Shown in pieces: positions 37,301-44,664 of a DNA stretch of 64,000 nt. The position numbers and the translations under genes are program-made. This DNA comes from Przewalskia tangutica (taxonomy: Eukaryota; Streptophyta; Magnoliopsida; Solanales; Solanaceae). How positions within the stretch are numbered: the first letter of the stretch is position 1; each line of letters begins with the position of its first letter. The notes beneath the pieces are model-generated. The model was not told the DNA's origin. It saw nothing but the letters and a program-made list of their open reading frames with translations, and ran no database searches. Where the stretch lies: positions 79,661,548 through 79,725,547 of the forward strand of contig CM056726.1 in the NCBI GenBank assembly GCA_029844215.1, in the 5' to 3' direction.

Positions 37301-40300
37301 TTTCCTTTTATTAACGCTGCAGTTGGTTTGTCGACACGCATTCTCGATTTCCAAATCAAGAAACATTCTTAAGCCGTTATACCTAACTTCCCATAAAGCT
37401 AGTATAACTCTTAAGTTTTTCAAAAAAACCAAGTATTACTTCTTCTTTCAAAATGATTCAAAAATCTTTTGAAATACTTCAAGTTCTTTATTAACACATA
37501 ACAAGCCAGTTATAGTTCAAATCGGTACCTTTTAAAAACCACATGTATTTTCTTACCAACATAAAGCTGTTATAACCAACTTCTCATAAAGTCGTTATAA
37601 CACTTTATGTTTTAAACCAATCACATACATTTAGCACACGACGCTCACCGTACTACATAGTTCACACATATCATGCTAGAAGAGATAGGAAGAGGTTCAC
37701 ATACCGCGACGATTATCGACTAATAGCAAAACGCCCAAGTACCTCAAACCGCCGGCTACTCCCTAAGCCAAGTAGATCGCGCCACGCATAGTACTTCCAC
37801 CTATAAGGCCACAAGGCGCTTATTAACATAAGGTCTCTTCGTAGAACATTCTACAGAAAATTCGGCAGCACCTCCCCCCCCCGCAACAACGTAAATCTCC
37901 TCCTCTATCGAGGCCGGCTACCAAGCCAACCAGGGGGGGGTTATACATCTAACCCTAACGGGTACAATTCTACTCCACGGTACTACTTCACAAGTCTATC
38001 AGAATACTAAGTAATTACAATTCAAGAATCTTCTTTAAATACAGCTTAAGTCGCAAGACATCGCTGTAAGTATTATTCAGCTTAAGTCAAAAGACATTTC
38101 CAATAACTACGTTGATTCATATATAGTATACTTCAACTATATATTCTAACAATATGTAATTTCCAATTACAATAGAGGACAAGATATTTACCTCAATAAG
38201 CCCATAATTATCCAAGTATAAAGTCGATCCGGCAATCGCTTAGCTCCAACTCCGAAGCGCCCAACCCGCTCTAAACCACCCTTAGAAGTTCTAACCAACT
38301 TCTACACAATACTCCAACTGACTATGGAGATTTTTCCTGTGGTTTCGGTTTTTGTGACTAAGGAAGTATAATAGTATTTCGGCTTTTCAGATAGTATAAC
38401 CTTAGAATACAACAAGGTATATGGCTAAGGTAATTTGGGCATTATAACAATACTTTTGAGGGTATTTCTATCAAGGGGGTATTATACTAAAACAACTAGG
38501 CTAGTGGGTACCCCACTACCACACCACAAAGGGGAGGAGGCTCACACAAGTGGCCTATCTAGGAGTGGGCTCTTGGACGAGAGTCAAACAAGAGGGGAGG
38601 AGGATTTCTAAGACTTAGAACATTTTAGGATGAATAAGTCTTCCAAAGGGCTGGTATTTATAGCCTAGCAAAGGCCAACCAATGGCCAAGATCTTGCCAA
38701 GTGCAAGGCAAGTGTAGGCCAAGATCTTGCCAAGTGCACCTTATCCATCTACCACAAAATATCCTACCAACCCTTGACCAACAATGGCCAATTCGTCCAC
38801 CTCTTTACCGCCTAACGTGCTCAATGGGAGGGTGACAAGTGTCGCCTCTCGTTGCCAAAAATGTTTCGCCTCTCGGAAAAATCCGCAAAAATTAAAAATG
38901 ACATAGCCGAAATTCCCTACGAAAGTCGTGGAAAACGTTTCGCCGAAAAACGACTCTAACCGGGTGTTATGCACAAATAAAATTCGGCCAAGCACTTTAA
39001 GGCACAAACTTTTCTACGTACGTCCCCGCGTACATACTCAGGAAATACGGGGTATAACAATTACGTAGATACGTTAACCATTTAAAATATGCAACCTCCT
39101 TTAATTATACGCATTCACCTCAATAACCAGTAAAACCTCAAATGTTTTCTAACTAAGGTTGATATGTATAATTAAAGGAGATGACATATTTTATGTTGTT
39201 AAATTAACTACCTAATTGACGCTTGATAACATGCGCAAAAGTTTTCCAAAATCTAAATCGAAGTGTCTAATAGAAACACTTTATCATGTATTCAGGTGCG
39301 TAATTGAAACAAGCCGTAGCTCGAGTGTCTAAATGAAATTTGTTGGCAAGTTTAAGGGGTTGTCAATGTATTAAAGTCTTATATTAATAAAACTTGTTCC
39401 ACTACTACTAATATTTTAAACTCCATGTTTAGTCAAGTACTGTCATGTAAAATGAAACGAAGGTGAGTATATAAAACAAAGCAAGTAGCTCTTTGACAAC
39501 TGAAATAGCTAGTACGCTTCTTGCTCGCAAGAGAGTTTATATTGTTTGCCTTGTTGGTTGTTTGCTTTAGCTATAAGTTGAACTAAAGGGTAGCTGTTAC
39601 TCCTGAGGAAATAAATGACATGGATAAAGAACAACATACCCAATGTAATTCCACAAGTGGGGTCCGGAAAGGATACTAGTGTACGCAGACCTTACCCCCA
39701 CCTTGGGAGATAGAGAGACTGTTTCTTATAGACCCTCGGCTCAGCATAAAGAACATCATTAAGAAATAGTAACTTGGTAATGAGATCCGGAGATTAGCAT
39801 GGACCACTGTAATAGAGTTCTACCCCTCTATATGTGCATTTTTGCACTCATATACATTGACATAACAGGCACCCCATCAAAAGCTAATGAAGCCATTGAA
39901 GCGTATCAACCCCATACTGATAGCTTAAGACCCACTTGATCAACACCCAATAGTGTGGTCTAGTGATCAATATTAGGTGATTTTCTTTCAGTTGCCTGAG
40001 TCTTGGTGGGAAGAGTTAGTTGGTACCTTTATTTGGTTCACGATGGAATATTCAAAGGGTCAAGTTGGTCCGGACACCACCGTTATAAATAAAAAATGAA
40101 AAAGGACACCCACCTGAAGACATTTAGTTCTTTACTCTATTTTTAATGGATTGAACAAGATTTCTATCTTAAGCAAGAAATGAATAATTTTTACAGGAAA
40201 GGGATTGCGTATATATCAAATGTTGCGGTACGGGAAAGATACCGCCGAAAAGGCATAGCAAAAAAGCTCATAATGAAAGCGGAGGCACAAGCTAGAAGCT

Positions 40301-40473
40301 GGGGATGCCGTGCAATTGCTTTACATTGTGATATTAGCAACCCTGGAGCCACAAAATTGTATATAGGACAAGGCTTCAGAATCATCAAAGTGCCAGAAGG
40401 AGCAAACTGGCCTCAACCCAAAGCTTCCCCAAATGTCCAGTTCGGTTTCTTGATGAAACTACTGGACATATAA
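19266..40473 (+). CDS. GNAT-family N-acetyltransferase, probably plastid-targeted (3 exons)
   Basis: The enzyme would transfer an acetyl group from acetyl-CoA to an amino group; the substrate cannot be told from sequence. Exons 19266-19380, 21766-22162 and 40197-40473 join without frame change (115+397+277 nt = 262 codons plus stop). Junctions obey GT-AG and split codons cleanly (phase 1, then phase 2). Residues 1-45 are rich in S, N and basic residues with few acidic ones, like a plastid transit peptide. The GNAT fold starts near residue 56 (EIYVREARVEDCWEV). The acetyl-CoA loop is YRRKGIAKKL, fitting the R/QxxGxG/A motif (RRKGIA, residues 187-192), preceded by strand AYISNVAVRE. N219 and Y226-F231 (LYIGQGF) fit motif B. 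It resembles the plastid GNAT6/GNAT7 type of Arabidopsis, from memory. No stops or frameshifts are seen, so it is likely functional despite a TE-filled 18-kb second intron. Confidence 0.9.
19771..20090 (-). mobile_element. RTE-type LINE 3' end with GTT tail, antisense
   Basis: Read in reverse it matches the LINE end at 21115-21408: a degraded reverse-transcriptase C-terminal stretch (about 20090-20020), then a TS-like tail ending in GTT repeats (19779-19771). It includes the words for the CCCCAGACCCCA box. It is truncated at its 5' side, as LINEs usually are. Confidence 0.6.
21115..21408 (+). mobile_element. RTE-type LINE 3' end with reverse-transcriptase tail and GTT tail
   Basis: About 21115-21270 encodes, in broken frames, RRGRGRQKK and LTKDMTLDW, which match the C-terminal end of reverse transcriptases of plant RTE-type LINEs. 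An ATT microsatellite (about 21307-21330) follows. The element closes with a CCCCAGACCCCACG box and a GTT run (21391-21408). That last part is nearly the same as the 3' half of TS SINEs in this window, as expected if SINE and LINE share a tail. Confidence 0.65.
21572..21697 (+). mobile_element. TS-family SINE (partial)
   Basis: Contains CGGAAACAACCTCT, GGTAAGGTCTGCAT, the CCCCACTTGTGGGGATTACA box and a closing GTT run. This is the layout of the tobacco TS SINE 3' half. The tRNA-related A and B boxes at the 5' end are not recognisable. It ends about 70 bp before exon 2. Confidence 0.75.
21766..22162 (+). CDS. Acetyltransferase exon 2
   Basis: Encodes residues 39-170 plus two bases, the N-terminal half of the GNAT fold (EIYVREARVEDCWEV; GYVTGVLTVDTVADFLP). 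The acceptor is CTCTAACAG at 21765 and the donor GTCAGTT at 22163. The apparent open-frame start upstream of 21766 is intronic. Confidence 0.92.
22540..22645 (+). mobile_element. TS-family SINE (partial)
   Basis: TCGGAAACAGCCTCT, GGTCTGCGTACAT, CCCTCCCCAGACCCCAC and a final GTTGTTGTTGT run (22634-22645). This is the best preserved of the TS copies here. The 5' tRNA-like part is missing or too diverged to see. Confidence 0.8.
22646..23500. other. Intronic sequence without recognised features
   Basis: I see no coding sequence, tandem repeat or TE terminus here. Confidence 0.5.
23539..24600 (-). pseudogene. L1-type LINE remnant (zf-RVT region)
   Basis: On the minus strand, 24286-24041 encodes DRLKWGN, YTVKMGYQQMCSS and WKLIWRTKLPPKVICFT, the wording of the zinc-binding reverse-transcriptase domain (zf-RVT) of plant LINEs. 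23886-23539 encodes the region after it (PACIFCTWTERNRRCFDG, then VNKTDHFLDF). Frameshifts and a missing segment lie between them. An Au-like SINE fragment at about 23738-23810 sits inside this LINE. The reverse-transcriptase catalytic core is not present; 24290-24600 looks like diverged sequence of the same unit. Confidence 0.75.
23738..23810 (+). mobile_element. Au-like SINE 3' fragment
   Basis: Contains CCCTTGTGGTCCCGCCCTTC and GGAGCTTAGAGCACCGG, then CTGCCCTTTTA, the same 3' half as the copy at 26471-26653. It lies within the LINE remnant in opposite sense. No target duplication was found. Confidence 0.6.
24601..25235. other. Intronic repeat-like sequence left of the gypsy-like element
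   Basis: No coding sequence. It was probably continuous with 28071-29300 before the element between them inserted. The style suggests an old LTR, but I could not find termini. Confidence 0.35.
25991..26386 (-). pseudogene. 3' terminal fragment of gypsy polyprotein
   Basis: An open frame of 131 codons spanning the internal/LTR border. Near its end DSKTSLSQLGENDE resembles the DSRT..QxGENDE ending common in plant gypsy polyproteins. The part before it (EMFKILEDKKEV, KFKIDMFEKSWYK) has no domain I recognise. This suggests that pol was removed by an internal deletion between here and the protease remnant at 27228. Confidence 0.45.
26471..26653 (+). mobile_element. Au-like SINE, full length, with target duplication
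   Basis: Flanked by a perfect 14-bp duplication, ACCTTTGGATCAAG, at 26457-26470 and 26654-26667. An A-box-like GTAACTGGTAAAATTG is near 26486, and a B-box-like GGTCAAGCCG near 26526 has lost one T of the usual GGTTCAA. The 3' half reads CCCTTGTGGTCCTGCTC and GGGAGCTTAGTGCACCGG and ends in a T run. Layout and T tail fit the Au SINE rather than TS. It inserted into the gypsy-like element. Confidence 0.85.
26769..27163 (-). pseudogene. Unassigned coding remnants of the gypsy-like element
   Basis: Two overlapping frames (27163-26906 and 26996-26769) that follow the protease remnant on the minus strand. They contain ALDPEVEDLPPNFDEDPLEH and TPTKAVYCIKP. I recognise no domain. By position this should be the linker between protease and reverse transcriptase. 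Confidence 0.35.
27228..27575 (-). pseudogene. Retrotransposon aspartic protease remnant, active site lost
   Basis: The 115-codon frame matches the retropepsin domain of plant gypsy elements: FRTRYTSNGKVCSVIINSAS, NFVSEEMVTKLGL, LVSFSIGKIYKDLVWCDV and HLLLGRLWVYDR (the LLGRPW box with P changed to L). The catalytic D-S/T-G triad reads NSA, so both the catalytic Asp and the Gly are changed. The domain could not cleave a polyprotein. Confidence 0.8.
28071..29305. other. Intronic repeat-like sequence, no genes
   Basis: No open frame or terminus is recognised. At 28850-29010 there is a cluster of CAATTGC/GCAATTG words with two copies of the phrase AAAAGTGAAGGCCCA, which looks like part of an old LTR or other dispersed repeat. 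Confidence 0.4.
29469..32926 (-). repeat. Element C 3' LTR (left)
   Basis: 3458 bp, read from TGTCACGACCCGAACCCGGG to TATAACA. It holds a type 2 repeat cassette (about 30260-30545), the conserved island (about 31100-31150) and the reverse TATA box (32529-32538). It is nearly the same as 35576-39059 but with many short indels, for example in G/C runs. Confidence 0.9.
32941..34640 (-). other. Element C internal 3' non-coding region
   Basis: About 1.7 kb between the purine tract and gag. It is collinear with parts of B (1-366, 9526-9960), E (61305-61849) and, near the purine tract, D (54605 onward). A short duplicated phrase, ACCCAACAAATGGTACC, occurs at 33244 and 33294. No pol domain is recognised. 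Confidence 0.6.
34640..35379 (-). pseudogene. gag remnant of element C
   Basis: A start codon at 35379 lies in the same place as gag of elements A and B. Leftward, only short pieces in several frames remain (for example 35070-34825, with LTKDTRRGRGGKVALVTFGE, which corresponds to the region after the capsid block in A). At about 0.73 kb it is shorter than in A, and neither the DPQEFI block nor a zinc knuckle is recognisable. Non-functional. Confidence 0.5.
35561..35571 (-). other. Primer binding site of element C
   Basis: GCTCGATACCA on the plus strand; in reverse TGGTATCGAGC, the family's variant of the initiator-tRNA-Met site, four bases from the 5' LTR at 35576. Confidence 0.75.
35576..39059 (-). 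repeat. Element C 5' LTR (right)
   Basis: 3484 bp, starting TGTCACGACTCC and ending GGGGTATAACA. The type 2 cassette is at about 36370-36660, the conserved island at about 37215-37265 and the reverse TATA box at 38654-38663. It has C and G runs (about 37873-37880, 37933-37940) that are shorter in the partner LTR. Confidence 0.9.
39630..39745 (-). mobile_element. TS-family SINE (antisense, partial)
   Basis: The reversed tail ACAACATACCCAATG and box CCACAAGTGGGGTCCGG, followed by GTACGCAGACCTTACCCCCA and CCTCGGCTCAG. The order is that of a TS SINE on the minus strand. It lies about 450 bp before exon 3. Confidence 0.75.
40197..40473 (+). CDS. Acetyltransferase exon 3
   Basis: Encodes residues 171-262 and the stop codon. 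It holds the acetyl-CoA binding loop (RRKGIA) and motif B (NPGATKLYIGQGF), and ends FLMKLLDI. The ATG at 40180 lies in the intron and is not a start; the acceptor TTTTTACAG ends at 40196. Confidence 0.93.
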
Positions 40474-42642
40474 GATAGTTTAACTAAACAATTGGGTGTG
40501 TGGTACATGTATATATGTATATGTAAAATTAAGGGATTAAGTCACAGCTGTAATTATTGTATTTGTCATGTTGAAATTTCTCCTTCACAAGTTTCCCATG
40601 TATACTAAGACTGCATGCTTGCCATACCAATGTCACTTGATCTCTTAAGAGTGCTGATATAATTACACTTGCAGTTTTTGTACTCTTTTTTCACATAATC
40701 CTCACTGAAAGTTTAAACCTACTTTTTCAATTTGAGTTTCTCTTTTCTGAAAAGCTATAGGAGCTCATGCAATTTGCAAAGTAAATATTACCTTCTTCTA
40801 AGACCATCACCAGTAAACTAAGCACATATTCATTATTATGGGAAACAAAAGTATTAAGGAACTAAAACATTCAAATCATCTAAATGATGTTTGATTCTCG
40901 CTTCATACTATGTTTGTCCATGATAATCATATTATTATTCCATAGTTCTCCCCTTTTCTGTCCCCCTAGAGAATTTAGCTTCCGTTAACTCTTAATATTT
41001 GAGAAAGGAAGAAGTGACCCAAAAAGGAAAGTAGAAAGATTCAGATGCAAAGTACATGCCAGTGCCAATTTATCAGTTTTGCAGGGAATATGATCGATCT
41101 ACTGTTAGTCCTTCCCTTTGTCACCCCTGAAGAAAGTCAATCTCAAAGTAATAAGAATCAACAGAATTCCTGCTTGAATTCTCGTGTTTGACGGGTACTA
41201 ACTAATAACCTTCAAACCCGTCACAAATCAATAGACCCACATCCTCCAAAAGGAGAAAAAAAGGGAGTAAAAGAACCCACAAAGCAAGTGTCTATTTCAT
41301 TTGTTCTTTCATATTTTTTTTAATAACAAACTTCAAAGGAAACCAAAAAGTCTTCTATAAGAGGTAATACAGTTTATTATATAGACCCATCCACTTATTT
41401 CTACAGCCAGAAAAGGACAGACTCGTAGCACAAAGTCGATGCACCGTCTTGTAGTTCCACCCAGGTTCAAGTGAAGATTTTTCAATTTACATGATATCTG
41501 CTTTTGTTATATCCAATGGATATTTACTGTGATTAAGTAAACATAAGAATAATTCAAATCAACTATACATAGAATAGAAATAATTTTAATCTTGTATACA
41601 CAACATAATATTCCGCCACCCATTGGACCCCCTGATTATATTCATAAAGATTAATATATAATTTGGGATTAGTTGGTTAATGTAGTCACATGAATCACAA
41701 CGCGCATGGTGGATAATATTTAGCATCCGACAGCTGAGACCAATGGAGTTATTAGAAACAAGTTCCTTCATTTTTTAGTAAGGAAAAGGTTGAAAAATGT
41801 CCTTAACGTATTAGAAATGACTCAAAAATGTCCGATTTAATTGGATCAAATTTACCCTTACTTCCACCTATTTGGGTAAAAAATGCCGTTAACGTTAAAT
41901 CTAAGTCTAAAATCGCCCCTCCTTTTAACAAAAGCTTATGTGGAATATATAATTTTTTTAATTAAATATGACATTATTTTTGTTGATTCACATGTAATTA
42001 GAACCAAATCCGACCCATTAACCCAGATCAATTTTTAAAAAACCTTATGCTAGAAGCTATCTTTGCTAGGATTCTTGATGCGAAGATTTCCATCTTCAAC
42101 ATCAAAGGTACCTCCAGGGGAAGTGCGAGTATATGAAATACATAATGTAGTCTGTAGAGGCTCCAACCTAGGCATGCATAATATCATGAATCAGGGTTAA
42201 CTTTGCAAAAAAAAATTTATGTACTTTAGAGAAGTTAGTAGAACCAACCAGTAGTCATTAGTATTCAAGATGATATGTGTTTGACATAAAGTACTGCACC
42301 AAATTGCCTACGAAATAGTATTTTTTATTGAAAAATCCAGGAGTTCTACCTTTCGAAGGGAAGGTTTGGGGGTTGTCCGCGGAAAATAAAAAAAGTGCAG
42401 GACAAAGAATACCCATTGGTAGGCACTATACACTCCAAAATGAACACAAGACTTCCGCACTCTAGTCAGGGAGGATGGAAGGCCAAATAAGAAAATTCAA
42501 AAGTTTTAGCATCGAAGGTGATTCCAAAATTTAAAAGTAAACTAATCAAATTTGTAGTTGCCCAAATGCGTTTATAATGTACGTATCCACAAGAACCAAA
42601 TCTGTACACCATGATGCTTCTAATTGAAATTTAGCTAATAGG
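40474..42642. other. 3' flank of the acetyltransferase gene
   Basis: The first few hundred bases are AT-rich and should include the 3' untranslated region; no poly(A) site can be fixed. No coding sequence is seen. The stretch 41780-41940 (GTCCTTAACG, AAAATGCCGTTAACG, CGCCCCTCC) looks like a dispersed non-coding repeat. 40600-41760 looks like low-copy DNA. Confidence 0.45.
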
Positions 42643-44636
42643 TGTCACGCCCCAGTTTCGCACTACATTCTACAGGCGTCTGCAATAAATCTATACTGGA
42701 GTAACATAACATAGTAAAGTCTGATAATCTGTACACATGATCTATAAGATGCTCTGTCAGAAATAACTGAACATAAAATTTGTACATGACTAAACCTGAT
42801 CATAGACGTCTATGAAGCCTCTAGGATAACTGAAAATGTACAACTGCCATGTTTTCAGGACAGGACCCCGACCTATCCATATCTCTATGCCTAAAAGTAC
42901 AAGACCTGACTTAGCTCTAGGAAGAAATGAAGCTTACACCATCTCGCTGAACAGTTATACCATCTAGAATGCATGCCTGCCACTCGATAAACTGGAACCT
43001 ATAACAAATGCAGCGCCCCCGATCAAGGGATGTCAGTACAGAAAGATTGTACCAAGTATGTAAGACAGACAAAGAAGCATATATAAAGAAAGTTGAAACA
43101 CATAGAAGCAATAACTAAAATGTAAGCAATCAAATACATCTGAAGGTTCTGAAACAACTTATAGGAACGTAACACTTATTAAATCTAGTACTTCTATCTT
43201 TCTAGATCTTCTTTAGAGTCTTTCTGATGGTATTTTTTGGGTCGCTATGTGGAGTGACGTTCTGGAGAACGTGTGTCCTATACGATGTTATATGGGACAC
43301 GACATGTCATATCAATACAATCATGTACGTATAAATGACCATGTGGTGGAGCCTATGTGTTTGATAAACCGGTCATAGGACTCACCTTGGGTTGAACTAT
43401 GTGTTTCATAGGCAAGTGACCATGCTTGCACAAAAGACATATAAGCGTAAATCAATAATGTTCTGGATATATTTATTCATTAGCTTATAGAAGTACTTTA
43501 CGTGATTTTTATAAGGTCAATTACTTGTGAAACTCGTTCCTTTAATGTACATAGAACATATAGACTATTTAGGTGACAGAAAGTGACATTCTTACAAGAC
43601 CTGAATGGATCTGTCAAACTATATGAAGACTAGATATTCCATACGTGAGCTCTCGTAAAGGACATGACTGCATACTAGTAGAAGACTCACTATTCTTTAT
43701 CTTGTAGAATTCTTAACGAAGAAGGGACATATGACTCAGTCACGCCGAGGGATACGATATGAAAATGAACACTCATAGCTCTATGATTCTCATCTGATAC
43801 TTCCCAACTTATATTCTAATCCCATAGGTCACTATACTCTCATAAGGGCTCGTACATGCTTACTTTAACATGACTCGTCCTAAGGGACACTCTAGGAAAC
43901 CTGGAGATCGTCAATACGTTTCACCTTACATTACGCTCTACACCCTGTAACAATTACTTGGACAATAGCCAAAAGATATTATTTACCTTAAGTAACATTC
44001 TATATATCCATAATGTAGCCGTAAACTCTCGACATACTTTACTTATCTAAAGGTTTGTAACTCCTCAACTAATTTCCAAGGGTCGTCAATACACTCCATC
44101 CTAAGTACCATTCATCTTAGACAATATTCTAAAAATTCTTTAATCATACTTTGTGAGCTATCAACACCATCACACTTAAGGGGAAACTATACTCCCGTCA
44201 AAGTAACTTGGAACTCGACTCTAAAAGTAGTACGTTTGAATAACGAACTGATTCATAAACATATAAAACATCCCTTATTAAACTTACAGGACTTAAGATG
44301 TGGAGTTATCATGCTTTCATAAATTCTAGATTTCGTTATTCATGCAAAGAAACAATTAACGAATGTCGTGCCATAGTGGCAAATGAAAGAAATAGCCTTA
44401 CGTACCTTTTTAAGCTGATCTGCCGACAACGATGGAACTGGCCTTCCTTACAAGCTAATATTCAATAATCTCTGAGTTAACGATGGTACCACGAGTCCCT
44501 CACAACTTAAATGAACGATAATCCTACCACGACGAAGAGTGGAACAACGAGGACAAAGTAGTGAGCATAACCCGTATAATGTTCCTGAGAAGATTTACAC
44601 TTTGATTCCTTTTTAAGGAGGTCATGTTGTTGGCAA
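42643..44636 (-). repeat. Probable LTR fragment or solo LTR of a third related family
   Basis: Opens TGTCACGCCCCAG, the kind of terminus shared by the minus-strand LTRs here, and shares GTACCAAGTATGTAA (near 43050) with families A-F. It could end near TTGGCA at 44636. The left flank ATAGG and a later ATAGA are only a weak target duplication. It has no primer site, purine tract or coding sequence. The right boundary is uncertain. Confidence 0.4.
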
Positions 44637-44664
44637 AATAGAAAGTCACACACAATGTAACATA

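Larger units (their letters stand above)
29469..39059 (-). mobile_element. Element C: complete non-autonomous LTR retrotransposon
   Basis: 9591 bp, minus strand, with a perfect target duplication ATTAC at 29464-29468 and 39060-39064. It has LTR 29469-32926, purine tract (reverse) 32927-32940, internal region 32927-35575, primer site (reverse) 35561-35571 and LTR 35576-39059. It is the best-delimited member of the superfamily. It lies inside a MITE inside intron 2 of the acetyltransferase gene, antisense to that gene. No pol domains are present. Confidence 0.93.
29307..39380. mobile_element. MITE with long inverted repeats, split by element C
   Basis: Left arm 29307-29463 and right arm about 39225-39380 are inverted copies over about 150 bp (CTTAAACTTGCCAACAAATT; GACACTCGAGCTACGGCTTG). 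The outer ends ATACATT...AATGTAT are flanked by TA on both sides, which fits a Tc1/mariner-type 2-bp duplication. Removing element C leaves about 480 bp without coding sequence. The arms differ by only scattered changes. Confidence 0.7.
22163..40196 (+). other. Intron 2 (18,034 bp), filled with transposable elements
   Basis: The donor is AG/GTCAGTT and the acceptor TTTTTACAG. Both exon ends meet in codon 171 (AG|G), so the intron is supported on both sides. It holds TS and Au-like SINEs, an L1-type LINE remnant, a short gypsy-like element, a MITE and complete LTR element C. Element C alone is 53 percent of its length. Confidence 0.85.

Noticed and set aside
40180..40196. ATG at 40180 as start of an independent small acetyltransferase gene
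   Set aside because: It lies in the polypyrimidine/acceptor region; exon 2 supplies the missing N-terminal half of the domain in the right phase.
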